Positions 18,891-28,113 are shown, numbered from the stretch's first letter. The stretch is DNA of 64,000 nucleotides from Bombilactobacillus bombi (GCF_003522965.1 NZ_CP031513.1:1612001-1676000); one strand, 5' to 3'. Notes: a model not told the origin generated them from the sequence alone. Translations and numbers: made by a program.

Positions 18891-20260
18891 AATTACGAAA
18901 TTATCAGCAAACGGCAGTAACTAATTTTAAAAATAATGGACGTGTTGGTATTTTTAATATGGCTACTGGAACAGGTAAAACATATACTAGTATTGCTGCT
19001 GCACAAGATTATTATCAAGAATATCAGCGACAATTTTTAGTGATCATTGTTCCTTTTGTTCATTTAGTTAGTCAATGGGAATCTAGTTTAAAAGCTGCGG
19101 GAATTAATGTCGATTGTCATATTTTCGGTAATAGCCGTGAGTGGATCCACTCATTACATGATTTAGTATGGTTTTATAATCGTAACTTTAGATCACGAGT
19201 TGTGGTTATTGGTACCTATCAAAGCATTGTTTCTAATAAATTTGAAAACTGCATTCGAAATTTAGATTTTCAGCAATCATTTTTATTGGGGGATGAATGT
19301 CACTATTTAGGTGCTAACGATAAGCAACGAAATTTCTTATACAATTTTCCTAATCGATTAGGCTTATCAGCCACCCCTACTCGTTGGTGGGATATAACTG
19401 GGACTGATTTTGTTCGTAAAATATTCGGTGAAGATGTTTATGAATACTCATTAGAAACGGCTATTAAAAATCATTTTCTAACACAGTATGAATATGATCC
19501 CATTATTGCACCTTTTACAGAAGAGGAAATGGAAGAATTTGAATATTTAACTACTAAAGTCAAATCAATGATGCATCGTAAACAAAAGGATTCAAAAATA
19601 CGTGATTCTCTGCAACTATTACTTTTAAAACGAGCGCGTTTAATTAAACAAGCCGCTGTTAAGCAATCATTGTTAGAACAAGTATTGTTAAGGCAAAAAG
19701 ATCACCATTATACATTAATTTACTGTAGCGATAAACAGGAAATTCATCAAATAATGCAATTATTACATCGACATCAAATAACTTGTCATAATTTTGATTC
19801 TGATCTTAGTAAAATAAAACGTCAACAAGTATTAAGAAAATTTTCTAAGGGTGAAATTGAAGTTTTAGTAGCCGTAAAATGTTTAGATGAAGGGGTTGAC
19901 ATCCCAGCTACACGAGAGGCATTTTTTTTGGCTAGTACAACTAATCCGCGAGAGTTTGTGCAAAGACGAGGACGAATTTTGCGTTTATCCCCTGGAAAAA
20001 ATAAAGCCATATTACACGATTTTGTGGTTTTTCCACCTAAAGATTATTTAGGTAAAGATACTGAAACTTTGATTAAACATGAATTACCTCGGGTATTTGA
20101 CTTGAATGAATTTGCATTAAATAAATTTACAGCGCGAAAAAAATTAATTCCAATATTAAGAAAGTTAAAATTGGAGAGATATTTAGATAAATCACCACAA
20201 GAAATTTATCTAGAAGCACAAGAGGAGATGAAAAAATATGGCATTACAACAAGATATTAA
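18887..20260 (+). CDS. Module A protein 3: superfamily 2 DEAD/DEAH-type helicase
   Basis: 457 residues. Motif I is MATGTGKTY (residues about 25-33), motif II is DECH (near 135), motif III is LSATPTRWW, and motif VI is VQRRGRILR. These are the complete helicase motifs of the UvrB/type III restriction-like group, so ATP-driven movement on nucleic acid is expected. There is no obvious nuclease domain. ATG overlaps the previous stop (ATGA), and the 3' end overlaps the next small gene. Module B has no counterpart. Confidence 0.85.
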   Translation: MKLRNYQQTAVTNFKNNGRVGIFNMATGTGKTYTSIAAAQDYYQEYQRQFLVIIVPFVHLVSQWESSLKAAGINVDCHIFGNSREWIHSLHDLVWFYNRNFRSRVVVIGTYQSIVSNKFENCIRNLDFQQSFLLGDECHYLGANDKQRNFLYNFPNRLGLSATPTRWWDITGTDFVRKIFGEDVYEYSLETAIKNHFLTQYEYDPIIAPFTEEEMEEFEYLTTKVKSMMHRKQKDSKIRDSLQLLLLKRARLIKQAAVKQSLLEQVLLRQKDHHYTLIYCSDKQEIHQIMQLLHRHQITCHNFDSDLSKIKRQQVLRKFSKGEIEVLVAVKCLDEGVDIPATREAFFLASTTNPREFVQRRGRILRLSPGKNKAILHDFVVFPPKDYLGKDTETLIKHELPRVFDLNEFALNKFTARKKLIPILRKLKLERYLDKSPQEIYLEAQEEMKKYGITTRY

Positions 20261-20414
20261 AATGAGGATTGAAGAATTACCAATGAACGTAAAAGAACCT
20301 ATTCAAGTGTTGCTAACAGCTATCACTCAACAAAAGCAAGATCAATTTACAGATAAAGAAATTGAGCAACGTTTAATACAGGTTTTAGAAAAAGTTATTA
20401 AGGAGGATAATTAA
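20238..20414 (+). CDS. Module A protein 4: 58-residue helical protein
   Basis: A small gene overlapping the helicase end by 23 bases and the ATPase start by one base (TAATG), with GAGGAGATG before its ATG. The product starts MALQQDIKMRIEEL and is charged and mainly helical, ending VLEKVIKEDN. Tight overlap on both sides makes it likely real and co-translated. I recognise no family; it could be a small subunit of the neighbouring ATPase or helicase. Confidence 0.6.
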   Translation: MALQQDIKMRIEELPMNVKEPIQVLLTAITQQKQDQFTDKEIEQRLIQVLEKVIKEDN

Positions 20415-22447
20415 TGAAATTAAAGCAATTAATAGTTAATAACTTTCGCCAATTTCGAGATAAGCAATATATCCATTTTGCTAGTGAAGATACTCAAAAT
20501 GTAACTGTTATTCTCGGACAAAATGGTGCTGGTAAAACCGGTATTTTTCGAGCGGTTCTTTTTGCACTATTTGGCGCAGTTAAATTAAATCAAGATTCAG
20601 ATAATGTAGATGTGCATTTAATTAATGAAGTAGCCTTACAGGAATCTATAGGAAAAATAGTAACAGCCACTGTAGAATTAGAATTTGAACATAATAAGAT
20701 TAACTATCGTATTGTAAGAGCCATTCAAGGAAGATTTGATGGCGAACAATATTTACAATTGAATAATCAACAATGTCGTTTAGACATTAGTTCCGATAGT
20801 ACTGAAAATAGTATCGACGATAAAGATATGATTACTGCAACTATTTCTTCTATTATGCGAGAGGATATTAGTGAATTTTTCTTTTTTGATGCGGAAAGCT
20901 TACAAATTGTGTCAGATTTAGATGAATCCTCAAACGCTAATAAAAAGATTCAAGAAGGTATCTATCAATTATTACAAGTTAAAGATTTAAATAAAGCAAT
21001 TAGCATTGCTACAAAATTGAGTAATCGTATTCGTCGTAATGTGGTTGCCGAAAGTAAAGATAATAATTTACAAGTACTAGAGCAACAAAGAACAAAAAAC
21101 GAAGAACAAATGCAACAAAGTCAACAAATAATAGCTACCAGCGAGCAAGAGATAATACAAGCTCAAAAAGAATTAGAAAATAAGAAGCAACTGTATCAAT
21201 CTTCAGAAGATATGCGCGTTTTAGCACAAAAAATAAATAATTATACTGAGCAAAAGCAACAATTACAGTCAACTATCGACCAACAAATTATGTATATGAC
21301 AGAATTAGTTAAACAAGGATCTAGTCAGCTATTTAGTGATCTTTTATCTGATATTAAGATTAATGTTGCCTCTTTACGAAAAGATAGTGATGATAATATC
21401 CCTCAAACAGTTTTAGAACAAACCATCAAAGATCAGATTTGTTATTTATGCGGTAATAAGTTGAATGAACATCCAGAAGCATATCAACACGTTCAAGAGT
21501 TGTTACAGAAATTTAAATATTCACATTCGACGGCTTATTTAAATCAGATAGAATCTGGTATTAATGAAGTTGAAAATAATCATGATAGTTATATTGAAAC
21601 TCAAGCACAGACTTTTAAAAAATATAATGATAATTGTAAAAAACAAAAAGAAATTCAATATAAAATTGATACTCTCCAAGAACAATTAAAAGTTAATGAT
21701 AATGATGTTAAAGAAGCAGAATCTTTAGGAAAATCTATTCAAAGAATTGAACAAAATATTAATGATTGCAAACTTCAAGTTCAAAAAGAACAAGAAAGAG
21801 TTAAAATTTTACAAAAAAAACAAGATAAATTAAATCATGACTGGCTTATTTCTCAAAATAAAGACAATACATTACGTGCTAAAAAGCAACAGTCCTACTT
21901 ATTAGACAATATAGTAGATCAATTGAAAAATATTGTGGAAGATTACGGATATCAATGTCGGCAGAAAGTTCAGACATACACTAAAGAATTTTTTCAGCGA
22001 TTTATTGCTGATAAAGATAAAACTTTAATTGATCATGTGGAAATTGATCGTAATTATAGATTTAAAATTTATAGATCAGCTTTTACAGGTAATTTATCTC
22101 AAGGACAATATCAAATATTATCTTTAGCTTTTGTTATAGCTTTAGCTAAAGTGGCTTCTGAGGGACGATCAGAAATGTTATTTCCATTATTTATGGACAC
22201 TCCTTTTGCTCGAATTGATGGAGACAATCGAGACTGTCTTATTCAAGAAATACCACGAACTACCAGTCAATGGATTTTGCTTTTAACAGATACTGAGTTT
22301 ACTGCAGCAGAAAGAGATTCTTTTGTCAAACAAAATACAGTCGGTAATATTTATCAATTAAATACTACAAGTAATCAAGGAACTACAAGTATAGAACCAA
22401 TAAAAGATCTCAATTCAATAATACTACGAGGAGAAAATAATGGCTGA
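20414..22447 (+). CDS. Module A protein 5: SMC/Rad50-like ATPase with a zinc hook (DndD-like)
   Basis: 677 residues. The N-terminal KLKQLIVNNFRQF strand precedes Walker A GQNGAGKTG (residues 35-43). A FFFFDAES segment (155-162) resembles the FFFDGE motif of DndD-type ATPases. Two coiled-coil arms surround a CYLC zinc hook (343-346). The signature LSQGQ (about 561) and Walker B LFMDTPFARID (about 594-603) complete the ATPase head. These proteins bind DNA or bridge subunits in repair and defence. No dndC or dndE lies nearby, so sulphur modification of DNA is not supported. It overlaps the next gene by eight bases. Confidence 0.85.
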   Translation: MKLKQLIVNNFRQFRDKQYIHFASEDTQNVTVILGQNGAGKTGIFRAVLFALFGAVKLNQDSDNVDVHLINEVALQESIGKIVTATVELEFEHNKINYRIVRAIQGRFDGEQYLQLNNQQCRLDISSDSTENSIDDKDMITATISSIMREDISEFFFFDAESLQIVSDLDESSNANKKIQEGIYQLLQVKDLNKAISIATKLSNRIRRNVVAESKDNNLQVLEQQRTKNEEQMQQSQQIIATSEQEIIQAQKELENKKQLYQSSEDMRVLAQKINNYTEQKQQLQSTIDQQIMYMTELVKQGSSQLFSDLLSDIKINVASLRKDSDDNIPQTVLEQTIKDQICYLCGNKLNEHPEAYQHVQELLQKFKYSHSTAYLNQIESGINEVENNHDSYIETQAQTFKKYNDNCKKQKEIQYKIDTLQEQLKVNDNDVKEAESLGKSIQRIEQNINDCKLQVQKEQERVKILQKKQDKLNHDWLISQNKDNTLRAKKQQSYLLDNIVDQLKNIVEDYGYQCRQKVQTYTKEFFQRFIADKDKTLIDHVEIDRNYRFKIYRSAFTGNLSQGQYQILSLAFVIALAKVASEGRSEMLFPLFMDTPFARIDGDNRDCLIQEIPRTTSQWILLLTDTEFTAAERDSFVKQNTVGNIYQLNTTSNQGTTSIEPIKDLNSIILRGENNG

Positions 22448-22889
22448 TCTATTTGATGGTAAGCGCAATATCTCTTTAGATACTTCATATAATATGGATT
22501 ATGAAGCTATGAATGCTGCAAATCTTGGGATTGCTAATATCTTTTTTTTGGCATTGATAATTGGTAAGCGTAATAACACTAAAATTGCAGTAAATGACCA
22601 TAGAGGTAAGGAATTTAGACCTAGTTATTTTACACCATTGCAAAAAGATTTGATATATGGCTTAGTTTTAAATTTGACAGGTAGTATTCCTGTTGACGAT
22701 AAAGAAATAACAAATATTTATGATGAGTTAATCGCATACGCTAATGGTGGTATTCAATGGATGCGAAATAATGTTTTTTTTGATTGTCTGAATGATAATG
22801 GTGCCATTAATATAGAACCACAAGAAATAATAGTACGATTCAATCAAATGATTTATGATGAGTTAAATCCACAACAATCACCGTTTTAA
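22440..22889 (+). CDS. Module A protein 6: 149-residue partner protein, family not recognised
   Basis: The product begins MADLFDGKRNISLD and ends with a segment containing ELIAYANGGIQWMRNN. Both ends are strongly conserved in the copy at 26553. No membrane segment, signal peptide or known catalytic motif is visible. It always follows the ATPase here (overlapping its stop in A), so it is probably a third component of the complex, comparable in position and size to the small subunits of ABC-three-component defence systems. That comparison is inference. Confidence 0.7.
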   Translation: MADLFDGKRNISLDTSYNMDYEAMNAANLGIANIFFLALIIGKRNNTKIAVNDHRGKEFRPSYFTPLQKDLIYGLVLNLTGSIPVDDKEITNIYDELIAYANGGIQWMRNNVFFDCLNDNGAINIEPQEIIVRFNQMIYDELNPQQSPF

Positions 22890-22905
22890 TATCTTTTTTA
22901 TTTAT

Positions 22906-22942
22906 AAGGGCTGGAACATAATATTGTTCTAGCCTTTCTATA
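22906..22942 (+). terminator. Terminator between modules A and B
   Basis: AAGGGCTGGAACA pairs with TTGTTCTAGCCTTT around an A/T-rich loop. It suggests that module B is transcribed separately. A TATAAT at 23021-23026 may be its -10, though no well-spaced -35 is seen. Confidence 0.65.
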
Positions 22943-23070
22943 ATTATAAATCAAAAAATATGACGTATATTTTAATTATTATTCAATTATTAAATTGATG
23001 AATGCGAGTCATCTTTATTATATAATTAAATTATTTATTGCTAATAGTATATAAAAGGAGGTGGATTTAT

Positions 23071-24639
23071 TTGCAAGAAGGAATTTATTTTCCTAAATTT
23101 TGGCAACGAGCACAAATAGAACATTGGATTGATCATTTTCTTAATTCTAAATTAGCAACTCCTATTGTTTATCAGTTTGATTTTGCTAATGAGCAAGTTT
23201 TTTTACCAGTAGATTGGTTGCGCCAATTGTATACGTCACAGTATGCGGAATTTAGAGAAATAGTGAATCTTTTTAATTTATTTGGAATTAAAGTTCATAC
23301 ATCACATAATTTGGGATTATTTAGTGTTGATGATAGAGGGAATAGTTTTGTAATTGATACACAAGTGATTAATATTAGACAATTAGTAGATCAACATCCA
23401 TTGCTTGATTTCTTGCAGTCCTTTGTTCCATTGCTTACATATGATAGCTTGTATGGTTTAGTGTTAGATCAATTAAACATACTGAATCCTGCTATTAAAA
23501 TCAATGATATAGTGCAACTTTTTTCTGATTGTCAAATTAATGTTAAAACACCAATTGAGATAGTCTTCAAAAAGTCTTTATCATCTCATTCAGAACGTCA
23601 TAAAATAATTGAGAATAATAAACCTAAATTAGAACACAGTTGGACTGAGCAGCAATTAAGCAAATATGATAAAGGTACTAATACAGAACTTATTTCTTCT
23701 ATATTTTATAAAAAAAGTTATCGTTCATTTGTCCGTGCATTAAATGCAAAAGGAATTTTTAGAATAGATCAATTGACACACAAAATTATAGAACAAGTAG
23801 TAACTAATCTTAATTTTAGTAAGAAAAAGTTAAAAAAAATTGATTCAATATTAGAACAATTACCACAAAGTAATAATTGCAATGAATCTACACTTCAAGT
23901 TTCTAAAACAAAGGTAAACCAAGCGCTTTTAGCCAATCATAGAACACATATATCTACAAATATTAAGAAAGTATTTCTCCCCATGTTACCTTTTCCAAGT
24001 AATATTTTAAATAAATCTGAAACTATAGAAAATAAAGTTATTATAAGTTTATCTGAATATAAAGAAAAAGTTAGGACCTATATAGATAAGGATCACGAAC
24101 AACAATATCATTATCCAGCTATCGATGTATTAACTACAAATTTAGCATCATTAACGGATAAAGATTGGCAACAATCAAAAGTGCCATCTCTTGATATTTT
24201 AAAATACGCAATTGAGATTGAATGGGGACAATCAACATATACTGATCAACAAATTGTGGAAAATTTACCATATACCTGGTATATTCAGCATCAATTGTTA
24301 CCTAATTCAATTGAAAGTTATCTCCATATATTTTGGCAATCTATGAGTGAAGATGCTCAAAATGTTTTTAGAAATCGCTTTATGTCTGCCAATGATTCTG
24401 TGATATATCAAGATTCATTAACAAACGCAAATTATCTACGCAATTTAGAAAGAGAATGGACTGAAAGATTTAAAATCTGGTGGCAACAAATGAGTTTTAC
24501 AAATAAATTATTGATTACCAGCGGATGTCAACAGTGCAAACTAAAAGATTATTTTAGTCCTGGATATGATTTATTAATTTATAACACTATTGTCCAATAT
24601 AGTGAAAACGAAATGATCAAAAAATTATGGACAATATGA
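23071..24639 (+). CDS. Module B protein 1: fused and shortened relative of module A proteins 1 and 2
   Basis: About 522 residues from TTG 23071, preceded by AAGGAGG at 23055-23061. Residues 1-330 resemble module A protein 1, including VFLPMLPFPSNIL against VFLPMIPLSADVF. Residues about 370-520 resemble the first 150 residues of module A protein 2 (LPYTWYIQHQLLPNSIESYL against LNYSWSIQQRLLPHSIEYYL). The sigma-region-4 sequence is eroded: the TRERVRQME core is replaced by NYLRNLEREW. The protein stops where the other continues for nearly 600 residues, so it is truncated as well as fused. Confidence 0.7.
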   Translation: MQEGIYFPKFWQRAQIEHWIDHFLNSKLATPIVYQFDFANEQVFLPVDWLRQLYTSQYAEFREIVNLFNLFGIKVHTSHNLGLFSVDDRGNSFVIDTQVINIRQLVDQHPLLDFLQSFVPLLTYDSLYGLVLDQLNILNPAIKINDIVQLFSDCQINVKTPIEIVFKKSLSSHSERHKIIENNKPKLEHSWTEQQLSKYDKGTNTELISSIFYKKSYRSFVRALNAKGIFRIDQLTHKIIEQVVTNLNFSKKKLKKIDSILEQLPQSNNCNESTLQVSKTKVNQALLANHRTHISTNIKKVFLPMLPFPSNILNKSETIENKVIISLSEYKEKVRTYIDKDHEQQYHYPAIDVLTTNLASLTDKDWQQSKVPSLDILKYAIEIEWGQSTYTDQQIVENLPYTWYIQHQLLPNSIESYLHIFWQSMSEDAQNVFRNRFMSANDSVIYQDSLTNANYLRNLEREWTERFKIWWQQMSFTNKLLITSGCQQCKLKDYFSPGYDLLIYNTIVQYSENEMIKKLWTI

Positions 24640-24657
24640 TTTTTACGGAGGATTAGT

Positions 24658-26541
24658 ATGCAACTACAACAGTTAGTTATAACCAATTTTCGCCAATTTG
24701 GTGAACGGCATAGTCTACATTTTGCCACTGAAGGACAACAAAATGTGACTTTAATCATCGGAAATCAGGAAATAGATAGAACTGATATTTGGCGGGCTAT
24801 TTTATTTGCTTTTTTGGGTGATGCACGTATTGGTCAAGAAAGCGATGAAATTAATCAGCGTTTGATTAATTATTCAATATTACAAAGTGCACCTAATCAA
24901 TGGCTTAAAGCTGAAGTAGAAATATTCTTTGAGCAAGATGGCATTCAGTATGACTTAATTCGGCGAGTTAAGGGATATTACGATGGTAAAAAATATAAAC
25001 AATCACCACAAAAATGTTGGCTAGAAATCAAGAATCCTCATCAAGAAAAAGAACAATTTACAGCTGAAAAAATAGTAACTCAAAAAATCCAAAAAGCTCT
25101 TTCACCTAAATCAATGCTGTTTGGTGATGCTGAAAGTTTGGAATTGCTAACTGCTATTGATAATGCTTCAGCTTTTACTCAAAAATTACAAGCAATTATT
25201 TATCACTTATTGAATACTACGGATATAAAACAAGCTATCAAATTAAGTAGTAAATTAAAAAGTCAACTTCAGCTGGTAATGAGCGATAATGATTCTTCTG
25301 ATTATTTCCAATCAATAAAGCATCAACAAACCAATTTAAGCACTAAAATCCAAACAATTAAACAAAATAAAGATCAACATCAGCAACAATATACGCAAGC
25401 TCAAGAGCAGTTAAAACTATTAACTCAGTTAAAACCAAGGATTACGGCCTCTTCTAATAAAAAGCCCATCATTGTTAACGAAAAACCACAGCTAAATAAA
25501 ATGGCAGAATTTATCAAATTAGGTGCTAACCAATTATTTTATGATTATTGTTCAGACATTACTATGATAATTAATAATCTGCGTAATCATAGTGAGGAAA
25601 GTATTTCTGAAAAAATCTTGATAAATACTGCCAATAGTCAGAAGTGTTATCTATGTGGTCGAGAATTCACTTCTGATAGCGAAGCAAAGACTCACGTAAA
25701 TGAATTACGGCAAAGTTTTAATCATACAAAGTCATTGGCTTGTCTTAATCAAATTGAGGCAGGAATTAATGAAGTAGAAAAAAATCATTATTATTTTCAG
25801 CAAGAGCAAACAAAAGCATTAGCTGAGTACAAAGAATTTTTGCAAACAATAACTGAAAATTATGATGAAAGTGATTCAGTTCATGATAATGATGGGATTA
25901 CCACAATTATTGATCAATTACAAAATCAAATTCAAGAATTAGCAACTCAAAATCAACAGGAACAACTACAATTACGCAGCTTGAAACAAGAACACATTAC
26001 TTTACAAACTGAAATTTTGGAATATCAACAAATGCTTCAACAATTGCCCACAAAAATCAAAAATTCTAACTTACTTCAGCAAATTATAGATTCAATAGAT
26101 GAAATATATACAACGGCAACTTTAGAAAAGCTGCAAACGACTACTAAAGAAATTTTTCAAAATTTACAAGCTAAAACTAAACCAGATGTTGCAGCTAACT
26201 TGCTGACTAATGCTTATCAGAAAAATTTAACAGCCAGTCAAAAGCAATTATTAATAATCGCGTTTATATTGGCACTCTTACAGATTAATAATTTCAATGT
26301 TTTGTTAACGGAGCAGCCATTTTCTTATTTAAATACAGTAAATTATCGTTACTTAATTGCTGGTATGCCCCAATTGTTCAATCAGTGGATTGTTTATTTA
26401 ACGGATACGGAATTGACAGCGGAATTGAAAACAGCCTTCTTGAAACAAGATAATGTCGGGCGTATTTATCAATTAAATAATCACATTATGTCCGGTGCCA
26501 CAAATGTTGAGGCGTTGAGAAGTCTCACTGCAATACTATAA
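24658..26541 (+). CDS. Module B protein 2: pseudo-ATPase relative of the SMC/DndD-like protein
   Basis: 627 residues, colinear with module A protein 5 from the first residues (QLQQLVITNFRQF). The zinc hook CYLC (330-333) and coiled-coil arms are retained. The Walker A position reads GNQEIDRTD instead of GQNGAGKTG, the signature reads LTASQ instead of LSQGQ, and the Walker B position reads LLTEQPFSYLN instead of LFMDTPFARID. All three ATPase motifs are therefore lost while the frame is uninterrupted, with a good ribosome site (GGAGG). ATP hydrolysis is not expected; a structural or regulatory role is likely. Confidence 0.8.
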   Translation: MQLQQLVITNFRQFGERHSLHFATEGQQNVTLIIGNQEIDRTDIWRAILFAFLGDARIGQESDEINQRLINYSILQSAPNQWLKAEVEIFFEQDGIQYDLIRRVKGYYDGKKYKQSPQKCWLEIKNPHQEKEQFTAEKIVTQKIQKALSPKSMLFGDAESLELLTAIDNASAFTQKLQAIIYHLLNTTDIKQAIKLSSKLKSQLQLVMSDNDSSDYFQSIKHQQTNLSTKIQTIKQNKDQHQQQYTQAQEQLKLLTQLKPRITASSNKKPIIVNEKPQLNKMAEFIKLGANQLFYDYCSDITMIINNLRNHSEESISEKILINTANSQKCYLCGREFTSDSEAKTHVNELRQSFNHTKSLACLNQIEAGINEVEKNHYYFQQEQTKALAEYKEFLQTITENYDESDSVHDNDGITTIIDQLQNQIQELATQNQQEQLQLRSLKQEHITLQTEILEYQQMLQQLPTKIKNSNLLQQIIDSIDEIYTTATLEKLQTTTKEIFQNLQAKTKPDVAANLLTNAYQKNLTASQKQLLIIAFILALLQINNFNVLLTEQPFSYLNTVNYRYLIAGMPQLFNQWIVYLTDTELTAELKTAFLKQDNVGRIYQLNNHIMSGATNVEALRSLTAIL

Positions 26542-26552
26542 GGAGGGTAAAT

Positions 26553-27011
26553 ATGGCGGATTTATTTGATGGCAAGCGCAATCTTGTCTTAGGAGCAGAA
26601 TACAATACAGATTACCAAACGCTCCAAAAAGCTCATTTGGAATTGAACGATAGCTTTTTTTTGGCAGTAATGATAGGCTATCGCAATCAACAAAAGATAC
26701 CATCTAATATTAGACGAGGTCTAGAATTTAATTCATTAGCTTTTTCCCCTGTCCAAAAAGAACTTTTGTATGGCCTAATATTGAGTTGGAAAAATATGGA
26801 TTTACAAACAATGGTTGATAATGAGAGTATTAATCAAATTTATGAAAAACTCATTGCATATGCTAACGGAGGTCTCCAATGGTTGCGGGGAAATATCTTT
26901 CCAGATTATTTGGATGCAGATGGAGCGATTGTTGCCGACCCATCAACCATACTTTTAAAATTAAACGAAATGATTGCTGAAGAAGTTAGCTCTAATAAAG
27001 CCCCATTTTGA
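26553..27011 (+). CDS. Module B protein 3: 152-residue relative of module A protein 6
   Basis: Begins MADLFDGKRNLVLG and contains ELLYGLILSW and KLIAYANGGLQWLRGN, aligning end to end with the 149-residue protein at 22440. AGGAGGG precedes ATG, 11 bases after the pseudo-ATPase stop. The strong conservation, in contrast to the decayed ATPase motifs next to it, suggests this small component is still under selection. Function unknown. Confidence 0.7.
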   Translation: MADLFDGKRNLVLGAEYNTDYQTLQKAHLELNDSFFLAVMIGYRNQQKIPSNIRRGLEFNSLAFSPVQKELLYGLILSWKNMDLQTMVDNESINQIYEKLIAYANGGLQWLRGNIFPDYLDADGAIVADPSTILLKLNEMIAEEVSSNKAPF

Positions 27012-27059
27012 TAATGGTTATAGTAAGATAAGGATAAAACAATAATTGAGGTTTAACCA

Positions 27060-28001
27060 ATGACATTATTAGTGGATTATCATAAATTAAAATTAGGAAA
27101 ATACGATATTCCAACTTGGGATGGTCTTTGTTATCCTATTTTGTTATATTTACAAGATGAACAGGTGCATAGTGGCTTAGAGATTAAACACGCTGTAGCT
27201 GATGGAATTGGTTTAGCCAATAATTTACGTCACTTAACGTACGATAACAGTAAACAAACAACTAAAGTTATTGAAGATCGAATTGGTTGGGCATATTCAG
27301 AAATGTTCTTAGCAGGAATATTAAAGCGTCCTGAACGTAGTCATTATCAAATAACTTCTTTAGGATTACGATTATTAAAACAATATAATATAAAGATAGA
27401 TCGACATATTGTTCATCAACAATCAGCTTATCGCCAGCATAACCAAGAGCTCTTAGCGCAAAAACAATCTGTTCAGCACCACAACACTAGTATTGACAAT
27501 ATAGCTGATATTAATCAAATGGTTCAAGAATTAAATAAACAAGTGGCATCAGAATTGTTAAATTTAATTTTGAGTAATGATCCTAGTTTTTTTGAAGGTT
27601 TAGTTGTTGAATTATTGAGTAAAATGGGCTACAAGGGTAAAAATGGTTCCTCATATGTCACACCTGCTAGTAATGATGCTGGTATTGATGGTGTTATCAA
27701 TCAAGATCCATTAGGGACAAGGACAATTTATTTACAGGCTAAACGCTATGCAAAAGACCATACTGTAGAACGTCCTGAAATTCAAAGATTTCATGGAGCT
27801 TTAGACGAAAAAAGCGCCGATAAGGGCGTTTTTATTACTACATCTGATTTTTCTCAAGGAGCCCAAAATACAGCTGCAAAATTAGGAATTATTTTAGTTA
27901 ATGGACGTATGTTAACAGATTTAATGATCAAGTATGCTGTGGGTGTCCGTGTAAAAAATCAATTTGTTATTTATGATATTGATCAAGATTATTTTGAGTA
28001 G
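27060..28001 (+). CDS. mrr: Mrr-type restriction endonuclease
   Basis: 313 residues. Residues about 10-115 form the Mrr N-terminal winged-helix domain, ending GLRLLKQY. Residues about 170-295 form the Mrr catalytic domain, with FEGLVVELLSKMGY, then DAGIDGVI and the QAKRY strand, the PD-(D/E)xK-type active site with Q in the Mrr manner. Mrr enzymes are type IV: they cut modified or foreign DNA. It lies 49 bases after module B with no terminator seen, so it may be co-expressed with the module. Confidence 0.87.
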   Translation: MTLLVDYHKLKLGKYDIPTWDGLCYPILLYLQDEQVHSGLEIKHAVADGIGLANNLRHLTYDNSKQTTKVIEDRIGWAYSEMFLAGILKRPERSHYQITSLGLRLLKQYNIKIDRHIVHQQSAYRQHNQELLAQKQSVQHHNTSIDNIADINQMVQELNKQVASELLNLILSNDPSFFEGLVVELLSKMGYKGKNGSSYVTPASNDAGIDGVINQDPLGTRTIYLQAKRYAKDHTVERPEIQRFHGALDEKSADKGVFITTSDFSQGAQNTAAKLGIILVNGRMLTDLMIKYAVGVRVKNQFVIYDIDQDYFE

Positions 28002-28035
28002 TGGCATATGTTAAGTATTAAATGATTTAGCTTTA

Positions 28036-28064
28036 TTGATATCGCTTTCTTTTTGATATATAAT
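28036..28064 (+). promoter_or_regulatory. Promoter of the beta-glucoside operon
   Basis: TTGATA, a 17-base spacer, then TATAAT, placed just before the RAT/terminator leader. Confidence 0.7.
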
Positions 28065-28080
28065 GATGCTGAAGATTAAT

Positions 28081-28113
28081 GGAATTGTTACTGGTTTATT
28101 ACTGGGCATAACC
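28081..28113 (+). promoter_or_regulatory. RAT antiterminator element 1 (LicT/BglG binding site)
   Basis: The leader RNA contains the ribonucleic antiterminator pattern GGAATTGTTACTG...GGGCATAACC. Its 3' end overlaps the terminator stem that follows, so folding of one excludes the other. Confidence 0.85.

Noticed and set aside
15404-28001. DNA phosphorothioation (Dnd/Ssp) system
   Set aside because: The ATPase resembles DndD, but no DndA, DndC (PAPS-reductase-like), DndE or DptFGH relatives are present, so sulphur modification is not supported.
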